A DNA stretch of 64,000 nucleotides from contig WBMZ01003018.1 in assembly GCA_013400975.1 (NCBI GenBank), forward strand, positions 1 through 64,000. The letters are read 5' to 3'. The translations under genes and the position numbers were made by a program. Below are positions 1 through 12,469 of the stretch, one piece after another. Each line of letters opens with the position of its first letter. Positions within the stretch are counted from its first letter, which is position 1. Origin of the DNA: Atrichornis clamosus (lineage: Eukaryota > Chordata > Aves > Passeriformes > Menuridae). The notes under the pieces were generated by a model. The model made no database searches. It was given only the letters and a program-made list of their open reading frames with translations, and was not told the origin of the DNA.

Positions 1-308
1 GGCGGGGCGGGCGGCGGGGCGGCAGCGGCGATGATGCCGGTGCAGCGCTTGATCTGCTTCTGCAGGTACTTCCTATGGTTCACCTTCCGCCGAGACTTCA
101 CCGGCCGGTCCAGCGCCAGCTTGATGTTGCTGGAAGCCGAGTCGATGAAGCTCAGCAGGTCCCGGGTGGCTTCTCTAAAGTCCCCCGTGTCGCCGCCGCC
201 GCCCTCGTAGCTCTTCTCCAGGTCGGCATAGCCCAGAAGCCCGCCGGCGGCGGGGAAGCAGAAGGAGAGGAGATGGTGGGGGCTGAGCAGCGCGGCGGGC
301 ACGGCCAT
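1..308 (-). CDS. FAM181B: FAM181B, N-terminal part (gene continues past the left edge)
   Basis: Read on the minus strand from the ATG at 308-306, the sequence is open to the window edge (102 codons plus two bases). It begins [14 protein letters not shown] and contains the FAM181 signature [20 protein letters not shown], followed by a basic stretch ending [13 protein letters not shown] (about residues 45-90). I recognise this conserved block from FAM181B, usually a single-coding-exon gene of about 400 residues. FAM181A/B proteins are known to bind TEAD transcription factors, but the TEAD-binding region lies further C-terminal and outside the window. A short Ala/Pro-rich run follows the conserved block (about residues 93-102), and a Gly run sits near residue 37. 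The start has a strong Kozak context (G at -3, G at +4) and matches the family N-terminus. The paralogue FAM181A is less likely, given the MAV..ALLS start and the PRCP neighbour. Confidence 0.95.
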   Translation of the reverse strand, partial: MAVPAALLSPHHLLSFCFPAAGGLLGYADLEKSYEGGGGDTGDFREATRDLLSFIDSASSNIKLALDRPVKSRRKVNHRKYLQKQIKRCTGIIAAAAPPPAP

Positions 309-660
309 GGCCGGCGGCAAACGCCGCCGCCCCGACGTCCGAGGGGCTCCGCTGGGATGCGCCGGGCGGGCTGTGGCGGTGGCGGCGGCAGTGGAGAAAA
401 GGCGGCGGGCGGGGAAGGAGGAGGAGGGATCAGAGCGGGGTTGGCCCCGGCCCTCCCCTCCTCCCTGCCGGGAGCCCGGGGGCCGGCCCGGCTGCACCCA
501 CCCACTCACCGACCCGGGCGGGAACACCGGCAGCAGCGGGGCGGGACGAGCATCACCCCCGGGACAGGGACACACACCCCCTGGGACAGGTACACGGCCC
601 TCGGGACCAGATACACAGGCATCCCCTGACCAGACACATACTGTCACCGCGGAGCAGGTG
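309..660 (-). promoter_or_regulatory. CpG-island 5' flank of FAM181B
   Basis: Very GC- and CpG-rich sequence lies directly upstream of the FAM181B start codon and fades out by about 650. It contains several GGCGGGG/CCCGCC-type Sp1-like boxes. No TATA box is evident. This is most likely 5' UTR plus promoter; the transcription start cannot be placed from sequence alone. Open frames here in other directions are GC-rich chance frames. Confidence 0.6.
556..645. repeat. Imperfect minisatellite, about 21-25 bp unit
   Basis: Four degenerate copies of a CCCC-GGGACAGG-ACACA-like unit are visible, starting near 556, 577, 598 and 623. Divergence rises towards the right. It sits at the edge of the FAM181B CpG island. 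Confidence 0.5.
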
Positions 661-979
661 CACAACATCCCCCAGACCCCACCAGTCTTGTCCACTCTCC
701 TGCAGCTGCTCAGCTGGCAGAAAACACGTTCCTCTGCCTGGGGTCAAGCCCCGTGCTGCTGGTCACTTGCAGGGCTCTGGGTGCAAGGGCACGGGGACAT
801 GCTCTTGCTTTGACAGCCGCCAGGATACACACACTTCAACTGATTTGTAAAGGATGGTTTATTCCAATCTCATTGCTATGCGCATTAGACAGCATATTTT
901 ACATTCCTAGGCAAGTCCTAAGAAAATCCAGTGCTGTGATCCAGTAGAGATTTCTAGTGACTGGGGTGCATTCAGTTCA
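646..979. other. Intergenic sequence, nothing recognised
   Basis: This is the transition from the CpG island to AT-richer sequence. There is no gene, repeat or clear regulatory motif that I can support. Confidence 0.5.
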
Positions 980-1085
980 AGTCACAGAATCATGGAATGG
1001 TTTGAATTGCAGGGGACTTAAAAGACCATCTAGTCCAACTCCCCTACAGTGGGCAGGGACACCTTCCACTAGACCATCTTGCTTA
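980..1085 (-). mobile_element. CR1 LINE 3' fragment (antisense on + strand)
   Basis: The plus strand shows the reverse-complement CR1 3' tip: CACAGAATCATGGAATGGTTTG, then CATCTAGTCCAACTCCCC and GGGCAGGGACACCTTCCACTAGACCA. The fragment is 5'-truncated, as is usual for CR1. Confidence 0.85.
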
Positions 1086-3604
1086 CAGTCTTACATACAC
1101 AGGAATTTAGTGGAGTGGTGGTATAAATCTTCCATATGGAATGTAGAAAAATTAGAGAAGTGGCTACTTAAAGTACTGCTAACAGCTTCTGAAATAACTA
1201 TCTTGTCTTTTTTGTGGGGAAAATGTGTTTGATTTTCCTTGAGAAAACTCTTACATTGATGCAGAACAACCCTCAACCCAGCTCCAGATTTATGTTCAGT
1301 CATTTTATATGTCCAGTATATTTCAGTAAAGATCCATATCTGATTTTGAATGAAATAAACTGAGTTTTCATGGTCTGCATCAATTCATTAGAAATGCAGC
1401 AGTTTTGTACTGGAAGGAAAAAAAAAAAGAAAGCAAAACTCTGCAGAAGAAAAGGGAAACAGACTTCTAGGACTGTATTTAGTGGTAAAATGGAAAAACC
1501 AGACAAGTTCACCTCACTGTGGTTTGGAACACTTGTTGAATGCAAAGCAAGTATTCCCAGGAGAAAAGAGGAGAAAGCATATATTTCGTGAGAGGAGAAA
1601 AAGGCTCAAGATCCTCTACAAAACAAATATGGTGATTTTCTTGATCTCTCACCAGCATCTCAGCAGGTCTCAGCAGGGTCCCAGTGGCAGGCAGAGCCTC
1701 ACCCTGTCCCAGGCACAGCCTTGGCTCTGGTGCCAGCACATCTGGACCGGGTCTCCCCTGCAAAACCTGCTCAGCTGGAGTCTTCCAGAATCTCTTATTT
1801 GGGGACTTGCTCTGAGTGCAACTGTGTAATTGAAGCAAAAACAATCTGCTGGGCAGAGGGCTATGGGAAATCTATATATCTCTCCATGTCAGAATGAGTA
1901 CGTCTACATAGAAGGTGGATTTAAACTACTTAGCTCAAATACAACTGACGGGGATTAGCGACCCGAGCTGTTGCCCTCAGGCCCTGTCAAGCCCTGTCAA
2001 GCTTTGCAGCCTGCTCCAAGCTCCCTTATTGATGGGGAAATGTAAAGAACAACATATATATCCCCTGTGTGCTCCACTAGATAGTTTTGTATCCACTGTG
2101 AGGCCACTTTAAACGGCACATGGGTCTAGAAAATGGGGGTCACTATCCTTTCCTGGATGTGCAAACAGTTTGGGACCATTTCTTATCTGGGCAACATGAA
2201 ATGATTCAAATAGAGCAGCCACAAAGTTGTCCTCGATTTAGTATCCGCTTCACCATTGTAGCAGCAATATTCCATAGCCTGTCTGAAGGGTTTGTTAATG
2301 AGTCTGGGTGGTATTATATGCAGAGTGGCTAAATATCCGGTGGCTTAGATAAAAAAAGAGCTGAAAGCCCCAGCTTCTCTTCTGTAAGGCTGAATTCATT
2401 CAATTAAACAGCTTTGAGAGCTCAGCTACGGTTTAGCGGGAGACTTTATTACCTCCTAAAACTTGGAGAGTATTAAAACAATTGTCAGGCATGCAAAGGA
2501 AAGTTTGCTTTCAGTTGTGCTAAGCAGCCAAATTTACATATTCTCAACCAGATCTGGAGATTTAGAAAGCCTTCATAATTGCATTAAACATGCTTATTCT
2601 CCATGTTCTCTCAGGCAGAGCTGATTACCCCAAGTTGGGCAATGCCTGGGGGGAAATTTGCTAAGCCACATGATGTCAACAACTTGCAAAGAGACTTAAT
2701 TTTTTTTCAAGAAAATACCGGTTTGGTTATTCCTGGAAAACATATCTCTTTTAAAGCAGCGCTATGAGCCTGCTTGTCTTCTGCCTGTGCTCTTTGAGGA
2801 TGCTGATGCTCAGGCCACTCAGGGTGACTCTCAGGTCCCACCAGCTATCCCCCTCAGCTCACTAGCAATGCCTAATGTCCAGGAAGTGCTGGGATTAAAC
2901 CCACAAAATAGACTCAAACCCAGACAAAACTTTGAACCAGATGTCCTTTTCCCTCCACTTTCCCCCCTATCAGACTGAGGCAAATTAAATGGCTGCAGAA
3001 GTGTTTCCCCCACCCCAAACTTTCATCCCACAGGAGAGCACTCAGTGCTCACTAAGGGGCTCCAGGGGTTCTACTGCTATTTTCTTGCCCATTTTTGTGT
3101 AGGATGTTTATCTGGTTTTGTTCATTTTCTTGCTCATTATAGGGAGCACCATCTCAACCAGCTCTGGGGATTAAACCAAGGCTTCTGAGAGGGATGCCCT
3201 TGGCATCAGGTTTTTCAGAGAACCACAATACAGTCACCCAGTGGAGCAAAGGGAGTAGGGACATGCCGTGATGCTTTGCACAGGCCATAGATTGAGCTCA
3301 TGGCCACACGATCAAGCCCTTTGCAAGAACAATTTGTTATCCTTACAGACCAAGAAAGGAGAGAGCAAGGAAACCTTGCACGGCCGAGGGCCGTGTTACA
3401 GTGTCAGCACTTCTGTGGAGCAGCTCCTCAGTGGAGCCGGCTGCAGAAGCTCTATCTGCCCTCCTGATACTCATGGGGCCACCTGTCTCAGTGTCCAACA
3501 CCAGGGTAAAATCTCTGCCAGGCAGGGCAGGACCCCACTGGGATTCACCCTGAAGGAAACATCTCATGCTGTGCCTCATCACTAAAAGGAAGCAGATTCC
3601 GACT
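1086..3604. other. Intergenic; no gene, possible conserved non-coding sequence
   Basis: No coding gene is recognised and all open frames are short. A two-copy direct repeat of GCCCTGTCAA sits at 1981-2000. The 2390-2680 stretch is rich in homeodomain-like TAAT/ATTA cores and lacks repeat signatures. It could be non-coding regulatory DNA of FAM181B, but conservation cannot be judged from one sequence. Confidence 0.35.
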
Positions 3605-3835
3605 GATTAAGGAAGAAGAGTTTTGCAATGAGAATACTGAAACACTGGCACAGGTTTCCCAGAGAAATGGTCAGTCAATTCCTCATCCCTGGAAGTGTTC
3701 AAGACCAGGTTGGATGGGGCTTTGAGCAACCTAGTCTATCTGAAGATGTCCCTGCTCACTGCAGAGAGGTTGCGACTAGATGATCTTTGCAGTCCTTTCC
3801 AACCCAAACTGTTCCACGATTCAATGATCACTAGC
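3605..3835 (+). mobile_element. CR1 LINE 3' fragment
   Basis: A degenerate sense-strand CR1 3' region carries CTGGCACAGGTTTCCCAGAGAAATGG, then CTGGAAGTGTTCAAGACCAGGTTGG, and ends TTTCCAACCCAAACTGTTCCACGATTC. Confidence 0.85.
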
Positions 3836-6800
3836 AAAACCTTCCCCTAGGGAAAGCAAACCAAATCCTGCACCGAGCCCAGCCCTCACATTTCACAACA
3901 CCCATTTTCCTTTCATCGTGGCATCAGGAAGGCAGCGTGAAAGTAAGAAAACCTCTGCAACAGGGGAGGGAGGATTTTTTTCCCCCTTCCTGGTTGTATG
4001 GCCCATATGGTTATCGAGTTATGGGAAAATCTGGCTGCCCAAACAGGTGTCACCGCTCCCAACCTACAGTCTCATTTCCTGATCGTGTCTTAATCGGCGA
4101 GTTGGTTGTGAAAGTTGATTTCTTGCACATTCTTATATCAGTGGGAATTTCTGCCCTTCCCTGACAAGTATTATAGGCAGCCTTTGACATACAGCCCTAC
4201 AGGACCTAAATAGGCTGCTATTCTTTCCCTACACTGAAAGGGAGCTTTGTGCCAGGGATTCATTAAACTGCACTGCACAGCCCTTCATAAATGGGCTCAA
4301 TAATGAACAGTCGATTTAACTGGAAAAGCTGCTGGAGCTGTTAAATTAAAGGGAAATAAAGTGCACTTCAGGCTCAGTCTGCCAGAAGAAAATGTTGACC
4401 TAAAAAAAAAAAATCTTTATTTTACTCAATCTCTTGCAAACAGGCTAAAATCTTCAGGAAGTTTATACTCACAACAGTGGGAACAATTTTAAAACAAACT
4501 GATTTGCTTTCCCACTAATAAAGAAAGAAGAATTGCAGTAAAATATTCAATAAAAGCAGGAGGGATGAAAAGCATATTCCACTTAAGCCAAATTTAGTCC
4601 CCGTAACCTAAATTTATCATTTGTATGTAGATCCCTCATCCAATCAACTTTATATAGGGAATATTTCCATGGGAGCTGAGTTCATAAAGTCATTAGTGAG
4701 GTACTTTGTTTCCAGTTTGCCAGTATTTTCTGAAATTTTGGGAGATAATGCAGTCCATTCCTTCGGCGTCCAGTTCTGGGGTCATGCTGCTCATAAAGCA
4801 GTGGTTGTTTTGCCCCTGTGAGGTGTGCAGGAGTCAGCTGAAAAGTAGACACTCATGGGGGCACTATATTTAATCTTCTGGATGAATAGGAAAGTGCATT
4901 CTTCACCTGAGCCTGACCCAACTCTTGGTTTTAGAAGAGTGGAATTCCTTATTTCTGTGAAGTTACTCCAGTGTAAAACTGGAGTGGTGAATCAGCCCTT
5001 CCAGCACAGCCATCTCACTCTCATCTGGACAGTTGTAAATACTGTTCCACAGCTTTATATATGTACTTTATATATGAAATATTGTGAAGAGAATCTATCT
5101 ATGTGAGGATAGACTGGAAGCTTAAGGACAAGATCAGAATAAGCATGCAGTGGGGAAGGGATCATGTCCGAATCTAATTCGTGGGGCAGCTCATCTGAAA
5201 AGGTACCTCAGCACAAGTTTAAAAAACTCTGTGTTACTTTCATGTTTCACATTGTAGCTATTTTTTCCTTATATAAACTTCTCGATTGGAGAAACCCTCA
5301 TCTTTTTCATATGATTGTGATATTTGTTCAAAACTTGTATATAATATATATAAGGTGATGGCAGCAGCCTTTCAGCTCTTCACTGAAATTGCCTTCAGGG
5401 GGTTAAATATTTTTTCCTACTCTCTGAAAAAACGGAGCATTCAGGAAAAATGCTGAAATTAACTGAAATATATCAATCAATCTTCCAACTAAATTGTCCA
5501 TAGTTACTTAAAGTTTGATTATAAGTTACCTGGAGTAGATCAAATCCCACAAGAATTGCAAAACCATGAACTTTTCTGCCAAAAAATTAGTGCATTTGAT
5601 AAGTTGATAAGCCACCTCTTGTGCTGGTGACTCTCTGTCACCACTGCAAGAGCTGTACAAAAAAACCCACTTGCATCTTCAGAAAAGCGTTTTGGGTGTT
5701 GAAATTGTAACTTCATTTCCTTAAATCTTGCTCATAGTCAGGCACTTGGCTACTGATAGAAATAGGCATTGAGGAAACATTTACAGATACATAAAAACAA
5801 TAAGAAAAGAAACCATACTCTTTTCATACTCTTGAGAAATATATTTTCTTTTTTTCTCCTCAGTCCTTTTGTATTCCTTGAAACTTTCAGGATTTTATCT
5901 TCGCTCAGAGACGTTTCTGAAGGTAAACGTGTGGGGTTTGGATCAAACTCTTTCCTTTTTTTTCTCTAGTAGTGCAAGTTGCTGCTTGGAAGAGATTTGT
6001 TGTGTGAAAATAAAATGTGAAATGCAATCAAATAGCAAGTAATGTCAAGCACTGTCTTGTTTGCTGCAAACTATCTTCCCTCCAATCATCTTTTTTTGCT
6101 TGGCAGGAACCGGTTTGTTTGATGTCATGGTTCCTGACAGGCTCTGAGGAGGTGCTACAAGGCTCTGAGAAGGGGCTGCACAGCTCTGAGGAGGACAAGA
6201 GCTGCTCAAACCTTCTGATGCAAATAGTGAGGATTTAGCAAATGCTGCAGAATAGCCTTCGTGTATCTCAAAATGGAAAAGCCGAGGCACTTAGGTGTTC
6301 CCCTGAGGTCTGGCCATGCACCGTGCAGAGGAGGAGAGCACAGGCGGGCGGGTGCTGTCCCTATGTAATGGCGGTCATGCACAGCTTGGCAACAGTGTTT
6401 CAGAAATAAGTCTTCTCTTTCACTATTTTTGCTGTAAAGTAAGGACCTGGTCCAATTCCCAGTGAAGCCATTTCTGCTCAATTTCACTGACTGTTGAATA
6501 ACTCCAGTGGATAGATCTAATTTTCAGAATTGCTGAGTATCTCCCATGACTCTGTTAAGCCAGTCCTTGTCTCTGCCCTCTGTGCATAACCAATTTTCTT
6601 GAGCCAGGAAACCCCATGCCAAAATCTTCAGATGATTTGTGGCATCTTCCCTCTGTGTAACGATGAGCTGAACTCTGCCATGGCCTGGGCTCAGCACTCT
6701 CCCACTCTGGGCAGCTCTCAAATGACAACTTCAGCCATGCTCACTTGGCAGTGACTCCTCTCTGACTTGGAGGTGATTTTCAGGTACCTCTGACCATGGC

Positions 6801-6864
6801 AATTCTATCATAACTCTTCTTATTCCTTTATGTCTTTCAAACAAACCTGGTGCAGCTCAGCCGA
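3836..6864. other. Intergenic; no gene recognised
   Basis: The sequence is AT-rich to mixed, with only short chance frames. It includes an A-run near 4402 and a small 21-bp repeat cluster at 6141 (listed separately). I see nothing else that I can name. Confidence 0.4.
6141..6203 (+). repeat. Three-copy 21-bp tandem repeat
   Basis: GCTCTGAG recurs at 6141, 6162 and 6183, with similar following bases (GAGG/AAGG/GAGG), giving three imperfect 21-bp units. It lies in intergenic sequence. Confidence 0.6.
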
Positions 6865-7242
6865 TGGATCAGCCTGGAGAACAGAAGGCTCTGGGGAGAC
6901 CTTAGAGCACCTTCCAGGACTTAAAGAGGCTACAAGAAAGATGGAGAGAGACTTTTTACAAGGGCGTGGAGTGACAGGACAAGGGGAAATGGCCTTAAAC
7001 TAAAAGACTGCAAGTTTGGATTAGATATGACGAAGAAATTCTTTACTGTGAGCATGGTGAGACAGTGGAACAGGTTGCCCAGAGAGGTTGCGGGTGTTCC
7101 AGCACTGGAAGTGTTTAAAGCCGGCTTATATGAGGCTCTGAGCAACTTGGTCTAGTGTAAGGTGTTCCTGCCCATGGCAGGGGCTTAGACTTAGATGACC
7201 TTTAAGGTCGTTTCCAACCCAAACTATTCTGTGATTCTATGT
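6865..7242 (+). mobile_element. CR1 LINE 3' fragment
   Basis: The sense-strand CR1 shows GACCTTAGAGCACCTTCCAGG, then TTGGATTAGATATGACGAAGAAATTC, GGAACAGGTTGCCCAGAGAGG, and the tip CCAACCCAAACTATTCTGTGATTCTATG. This is one of the better preserved 3' tips in the window, truncated upstream of the final part of ORF2. Confidence 0.92.
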
Positions 7243-7396
7243 GTGACCCCATGGCAGACAACAACAGAGCCCAATCCTCACTCATATTTACCTAAAGGGA
7301 ATTTTTTTCTGGTGTGTTACTATTGTTATGAGATATTTGCAACACAAATTCATCTGTAAAAATGTTGTTCAGCAACACATACCAGTATTTAAATAT

Positions 7397-7414
7397 AATT
7401 AATTAATTAATTAA
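7397..7414. repeat. (AATT)n microsatellite
   Basis: About four and a half AATT units lie inside an AT-rich tract that continues to about 7432. Confidence 0.7.
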
Positions 7415-8835
7415 AATAAATTAAAATAGGTTAAACCCCATTTCCTTACAAGAATCTTTTTCTCATTAAAAAAAAGACAATTGGGGAAGTTTTAATTGCT
7501 TTATTTTTTATTTTAAATGCTATCAAAAGTGTGTTCAGTTTTACCTATTGAAAATTGCCTATTAGGAAATTTCAAGCCATTTTTAGTAAGCTTAACTGAA
7601 CAAGCAAATATGATTTTCTGTTCCCAGCCTTGCCCGCCATCCACTGCAGCATTGGGCTGCTCTGAGGCACTGTCCAAGATCTGGAGCCAGATCAGGAATA
7701 TGTTTTTGCCAGGGTGACACGAAGATCCATGTGAAAAATTATCAGGTGTAGGACACCTGATGTTCCTTGCCTGAGCTGCCACAGGGAAATCCAAATCCCA
7801 AATGAATTCCATGGTCTTCAGATAGCAGGACGGATTTTATTAAATCTCTACTTTTTTTCACTATTTATTTTCTCCCTTGCTGAGGTATGTCTGCAGGGAG
7901 TTTAAAGTCATCAGGAGCAGGAACTGGTCCCAAGCCCCTTTCTTACAGCAAAAATAATCTCAGTGGTGCAGCACAGCCTGGAGGCTGAGATGCCACTGCT
8001 CTGCAGGACCTGGGCGTGGCAGGAGACTCTGCTGCTGCTCAAAGAGCTTCCTTGGCCCACACTTGGCCACGATACGTTCTCCCATGGGAAGCCCCAGACC
8101 CGAAATCGCACACCACCAGTGTCAGCCACCCAGGTTAAGCTCTGGGTTTCAATGGATTTTCTTTCATGCTTAGATTTGGGCATATCTTGTGGAGCGAAGG
8201 ACTTTGTTCACAGCAAGAGGGGTTCAAAGCCAGTTTCTGGGGCACAGCTACCTTTTAAATGGTATCTGTTATAGGATTCATTAAGAGTTTAGATCCTAAT
8301 ACTTTGTCTATAAATTGTCTAGATAAACACATAATAAACCATTGTATACAGATACATCCCCAGAGTGGGAGTATATTGTGGTTAGAAGCTCTGCATACAT
8401 CCAATACTGTCTATAGACTAAAATTACTGTTAAGAAAAGATCTTTTTTTAAAATGCTATAGCTAACATAAATGTTGGATTCTTGGTTACCAGAAATGTTT
8501 TCTTAACCAGATGTTTTCAGTCTTTTCTTAACAGAGCCACTCACAGATTGTTCCCTGAATTATTTCATGTTTAGAAATGGTGTCTGGTTAAAAGGGAGAG
8601 GGAGATGGAGGGAGAGAGTCGCACAAACTGTCATTATCATGCAAATTGCTCCAGAGGAAAAAGGACAGTGAAAATGATAGCACTGATCTAATTATCTGCA
8701 GGCCAATATAGCTAAGTCACTGAAAGAGGCCCACAGAAAAGGCTGCCACAGAAACACAAAAAACAGCCAGAAAACAATAAGGAACTTAGCAACAGTATAA
8801 AAACGGACTTCTTTCTGTGCACAAAGACTAGTTTT

Positions 8836-9198
8836 ATGAGCATTTTTCTTGCTTTCAGTTTGCAGAAAAGGTTAGAGCACATTTTAAATTCTATGCCAGC
8901 ATATTCCCCCCCCTCAGCTCCTAAAGATCCTTTGGCACGCCGTCATATCGCTGTGCGCCCGGCGGTGGGAACGTGGCTGCTCCTGCTTAGCGTGCCTGGA
9001 TTGCCAGGCATGTTGGGGGCTGCAGAATTCATGCAAGGTGGGGTCTGGGAGCACCATTCTCCATGCTTGGGCCTCGATCACCAGATTCAAGCGTCGCGTT
9101 TTTTGTGTATTAGCGCTCTCATCTCTGTTTTTGTGCTCTCGGGGGGTTTCCAGCTGAAGGATGGAGAGTTTGTTTGCTGCCCACCCTCCCTCTTGTGA
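8836..9198 (+). other. Unrecognised 120-codon open frame behind a TATA-like box
   Basis: An ATG at 8836 opens 120 codons to a TGA at 9196-9198. The product starts MSIFLAFSLQKRLEH, has a hydrophobic stretch WLLLLSVPGLPGML in the middle and a Cys-Cys-Pro near the end. It resembles no family I know. A TATAAAA lies at 8796-8802, about 40 bases upstream of the ATG, with CCAAT at 8703-8707 and an octamer at 8639-8646. No AATAAA was seen close downstream. A chance frame is the most likely explanation. Confidence 0.12.
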
Positions 9199-12100
9199 CC
9201 TGTGCGGGGGTCTCCATGTCGAGCCACAGGAGGAGCCTGGCTATGGCAGCCTGAATGGGCACAGCCATCCTCACAGCTGTAGTCCAGCTCAGCAAGGACC
9301 TCAATAAGGACCACAAGATGCTGCCCACCAGATTGACAGACGCTGACAAGCAAACAGAAATAGGCAAAAGCCACTGATTGTGGTTGTCAAAGAGAACTCT
9401 ACATGATCTTCTCAATTTCTTCTTATTTGTGGGGAGAAACTGGCAGCTCCAGAGTAATTTCTCTGCCCTGTTTCAGTGTTCAGGTGAAGTGAAAACAAGT
9501 GGCCTTGTTTTCCTGCTTACTTTGAAGAGGGTCCCATAATCAAACTAATTAAACTAATCCCAGCCAGATCTGAAGAACTAAGGGCACCTGCCAACTTGCC
9601 CCAACATCCATTGGAGCTACAAGCGACAAACCAGTGCAGGCAGTTGCCCAAAATATCCTGAAAATGCTTTTTAGAAACTCAGAGATCATCACACTCCTTT
9701 TTGAGGAGGGAAACTCCCATCCAGTAACTGCTTGTGTTCATTGCAGGTTTAAACTGGATTGGGACCAAAGCTGGAAAGGGAAAAAACACAGACCATCTCT
9801 CTCTCTCCAAAATATCTAAGTCATCTAATCCCTCCTACTCCCATTTGTAGGCTTAACAAGTTTATAAATATATAAAAATATCCATAATTAGCCCATGTCA
9901 AGAATGTACAGACACTATGACAAACAGTTGCCAGATGTGGTAAGCCTTGTTCATGTGGCTGGATGTTCTAGGAAAATGCAAGTGAGGAAGGGCATTATTT
10001 TCCAAACAGCTTTTAATTATTTCTTGTGGGGCTACGGAAGGGACTTTTAAGAAGGATTTGAATGGGAATATGGAGCAGTCATTTAACTTGGATGGTGAGA
10101 CTCACTAATATCAACAAAATTCAGTCTTCTAGTGGTGTCACAAGGAGGAAGAAGAGAAACCACTGGAAAACTCTGAAGTATGAGAGAATTCAGGCTACAT
10201 CCTCAGACACAGACAGGGTGGGCACTTCAGCCAATGACTCAAGCCAGTTCTGAGCCTGATACTCTCCTAAACAGCCAGACATGAAGGTACAGAAATATAA
10301 ATATTGTGGCACTCAATTTTGCCCAGAGGAATTTATTTACGCGTGTTTGGAGTATATTTGTGTGCAGGGAGATAATTTTTGTGCAAGGTACCACCTTTGA
10401 GCCATCTCTGCAATCTGGACCCCTCAGCTCTGATCTTCAGGTGGGGGCCACTAGGTCTGGACCACTGCAGAGCTAAGACATGGCCCAGGTGCACTGTTTA
10501 AAGGTGGATTTTCCTTAGAAGCATGATTTTGGTTCATGGGATGGTGTGGACTTCATGGAGGAAGAATCGGAAGGAGAAAGAGGGCCAAAGGAGTCAAACA
10601 CTATTAAGAAAGTTTTGGAAGGAAGGGGCAGATTCACTTGAAGAATTCAGTTATTGAGAAAGACAAGTTAACTACCAGGTGCTTAAAAAGTCACTGTGGA
10701 TAAAATGTTCCTGTATCTATCCAGGAAGGGCTCCTTGCAATCCTGCCCAGTCTGTGTCCCAGAGGGTAAACTGAGGGTTTGTGATGCACATGACTTGAGT
10801 GGAGATCTATGGAAACATAGGTCAGTAAAGGGAATTGGTATGGGCAGCAGAATCCTGTTAGACTCAAAATCTGCTACTGAGCCACAGGCAGACCTGTGCA
10901 CATCTGTCGTGGTCCTTCCTTTTTCCCCCTGTCTCAACCCCAGCTCCCACCACTGTCTGTAGCCAGCATCATGTACAGCCCCATAGTGAACAGCCCAAGG
11001 AGCTCCTAAAAGAGAAACCTGTCCCTTTTCAATCTTGACAGGTTCCCCTGAACCCCGATCGAATCCCCAATGCCCTTTGCTGCATTGCCAAACCTTGTAC
11101 CAGCTTTTCCTACCTTACAGGCCTCTTGGAAATATAGAAAACCACAAAGTAAGAAAGACCAGAAGTCAAGCTGGCATGAAGAGTATGGCCGGCAGTTCAT
11201 TCTCCAGCATGGCCATTCAAATGCACAGAGTCTTCCTATATCTGAAGGTACAACACACAACAGTAAAAGAAACACATCAGATGAAGGAAACTACCACTCA
11301 TACTAAGACAGAGAAATAAAAGGCACTCAGCCCCGCCATCCAGCTCTCTGGAGCACTCATTACATCTTATTTTGACTCTGTAGTGTCCACAAAACCCATC
11401 TATTTCCTAGGAGAGCTTTGTTAGGGTTTATGCTATGGTGGGGGGAGCTGCCATGTCTGTGAATAGTCAGTTAAGGTCAGAAAACAGATTTTGATGGCAA
11501 AATTGGCTGTGTCAGATAAACATTAGTCATGGTGATTATCTGCCACGGAATGTGAACAGGCTACAAAGTGATAAGAGGAGCTGCTGCCACCAGAGATCCT
11601 GTTTAAATTTTTACCACGGCATTTAATTTATGCCATCTTTGCAAACAATACCTGATTGCTGTGTCAGCTGACCCAGCACCAGAACAGCAGCTGCCAAGCT
11701 GGTACCCTCTCGGACTCATCTCATTTGCTGCACTGTGGAGAGATGGAAGGAGTTTGAGTCTTCCTCCTCACAACCCTTTGTGCATTTTTTGATCTTCCAC
11801 ATAGCAAGTCTCTCCCCACCCGATACTTCAGGGAGAAACTAGATCAAGCACTACTTTGGTGTAACAAGGGCCATGAAAACTAGACTGCATTGTCAATCTA
11901 AACCACCCCCTTAACATTTCATTAAGTGATGGGTTTAATTCCTTTCTGTGCTTCTCAGCTGCAGAATACCCACCAGTAATGGGCTGTGATGGAGGTGTGG
12001 AGATGAGCCTCACAGTCTGTTGCCCGCCATCTATGGTTCTCACCATGACATGAAAAGCTGTGTAGAAAGGTCCAGCAATAACACAACAGGATCTCATTCT

Positions 12101-12469
12101 CTAGGGCTCCGAGACCAGAAGTGACTTTGGGAGGATGCCCTGGGTCAGCACCATCAGCATGATATTAAGAGCTGTCTATCTACGCACTCTTCCCATCACC
12201 AAGAAAAAAATACAGCCTTTTTTAAAGTGTCTGGGATGCACAGATGACTTTCTGAGCATATGGAAAATACGCCTGCATTGGTAGCCCAGGGAACTGGTTT
12301 CCAGCCACTTTGTCTGATAATTTGATATCTGGCTTGCACTTATCCTTGCCCCAGTTGATTCTGCTGGCCCCAGTCCACAGTTACTCACCAGGGATGGTTA
12401 TGCTTCTATAACATTAGTCAAAGTTAGGCACTTGGCACCACAGGGGCTGCCTGGGATGTTCAGAGTGGT

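Larger units (their letters stand above)
7243..12469. other. Intergenic; no established gene
   Basis: No recognised protein family occurs here. A promoter-like arrangement with a 120-codon frame at 8632-9198 is listed separately. The 11460-11720 stretch, with several TAAT cores and GATAA/TTATC motifs and no repeat signature, looks like possible regulatory DNA. The rest shows nothing I can support. Confidence 0.35.

Noticed and set aside
307..813. A 168-codon plus frame overlapping the FAM181B 5' region
   Set aside because: Low-complexity Arg/Gly/Pro product created by CpG-island composition, antisense to the true FAM181B start.
9087..9415. Overlapping 95- and 98-codon minus frames
   Set aside because: Two different frames on the same stretch with no family resemblance; likely chance.
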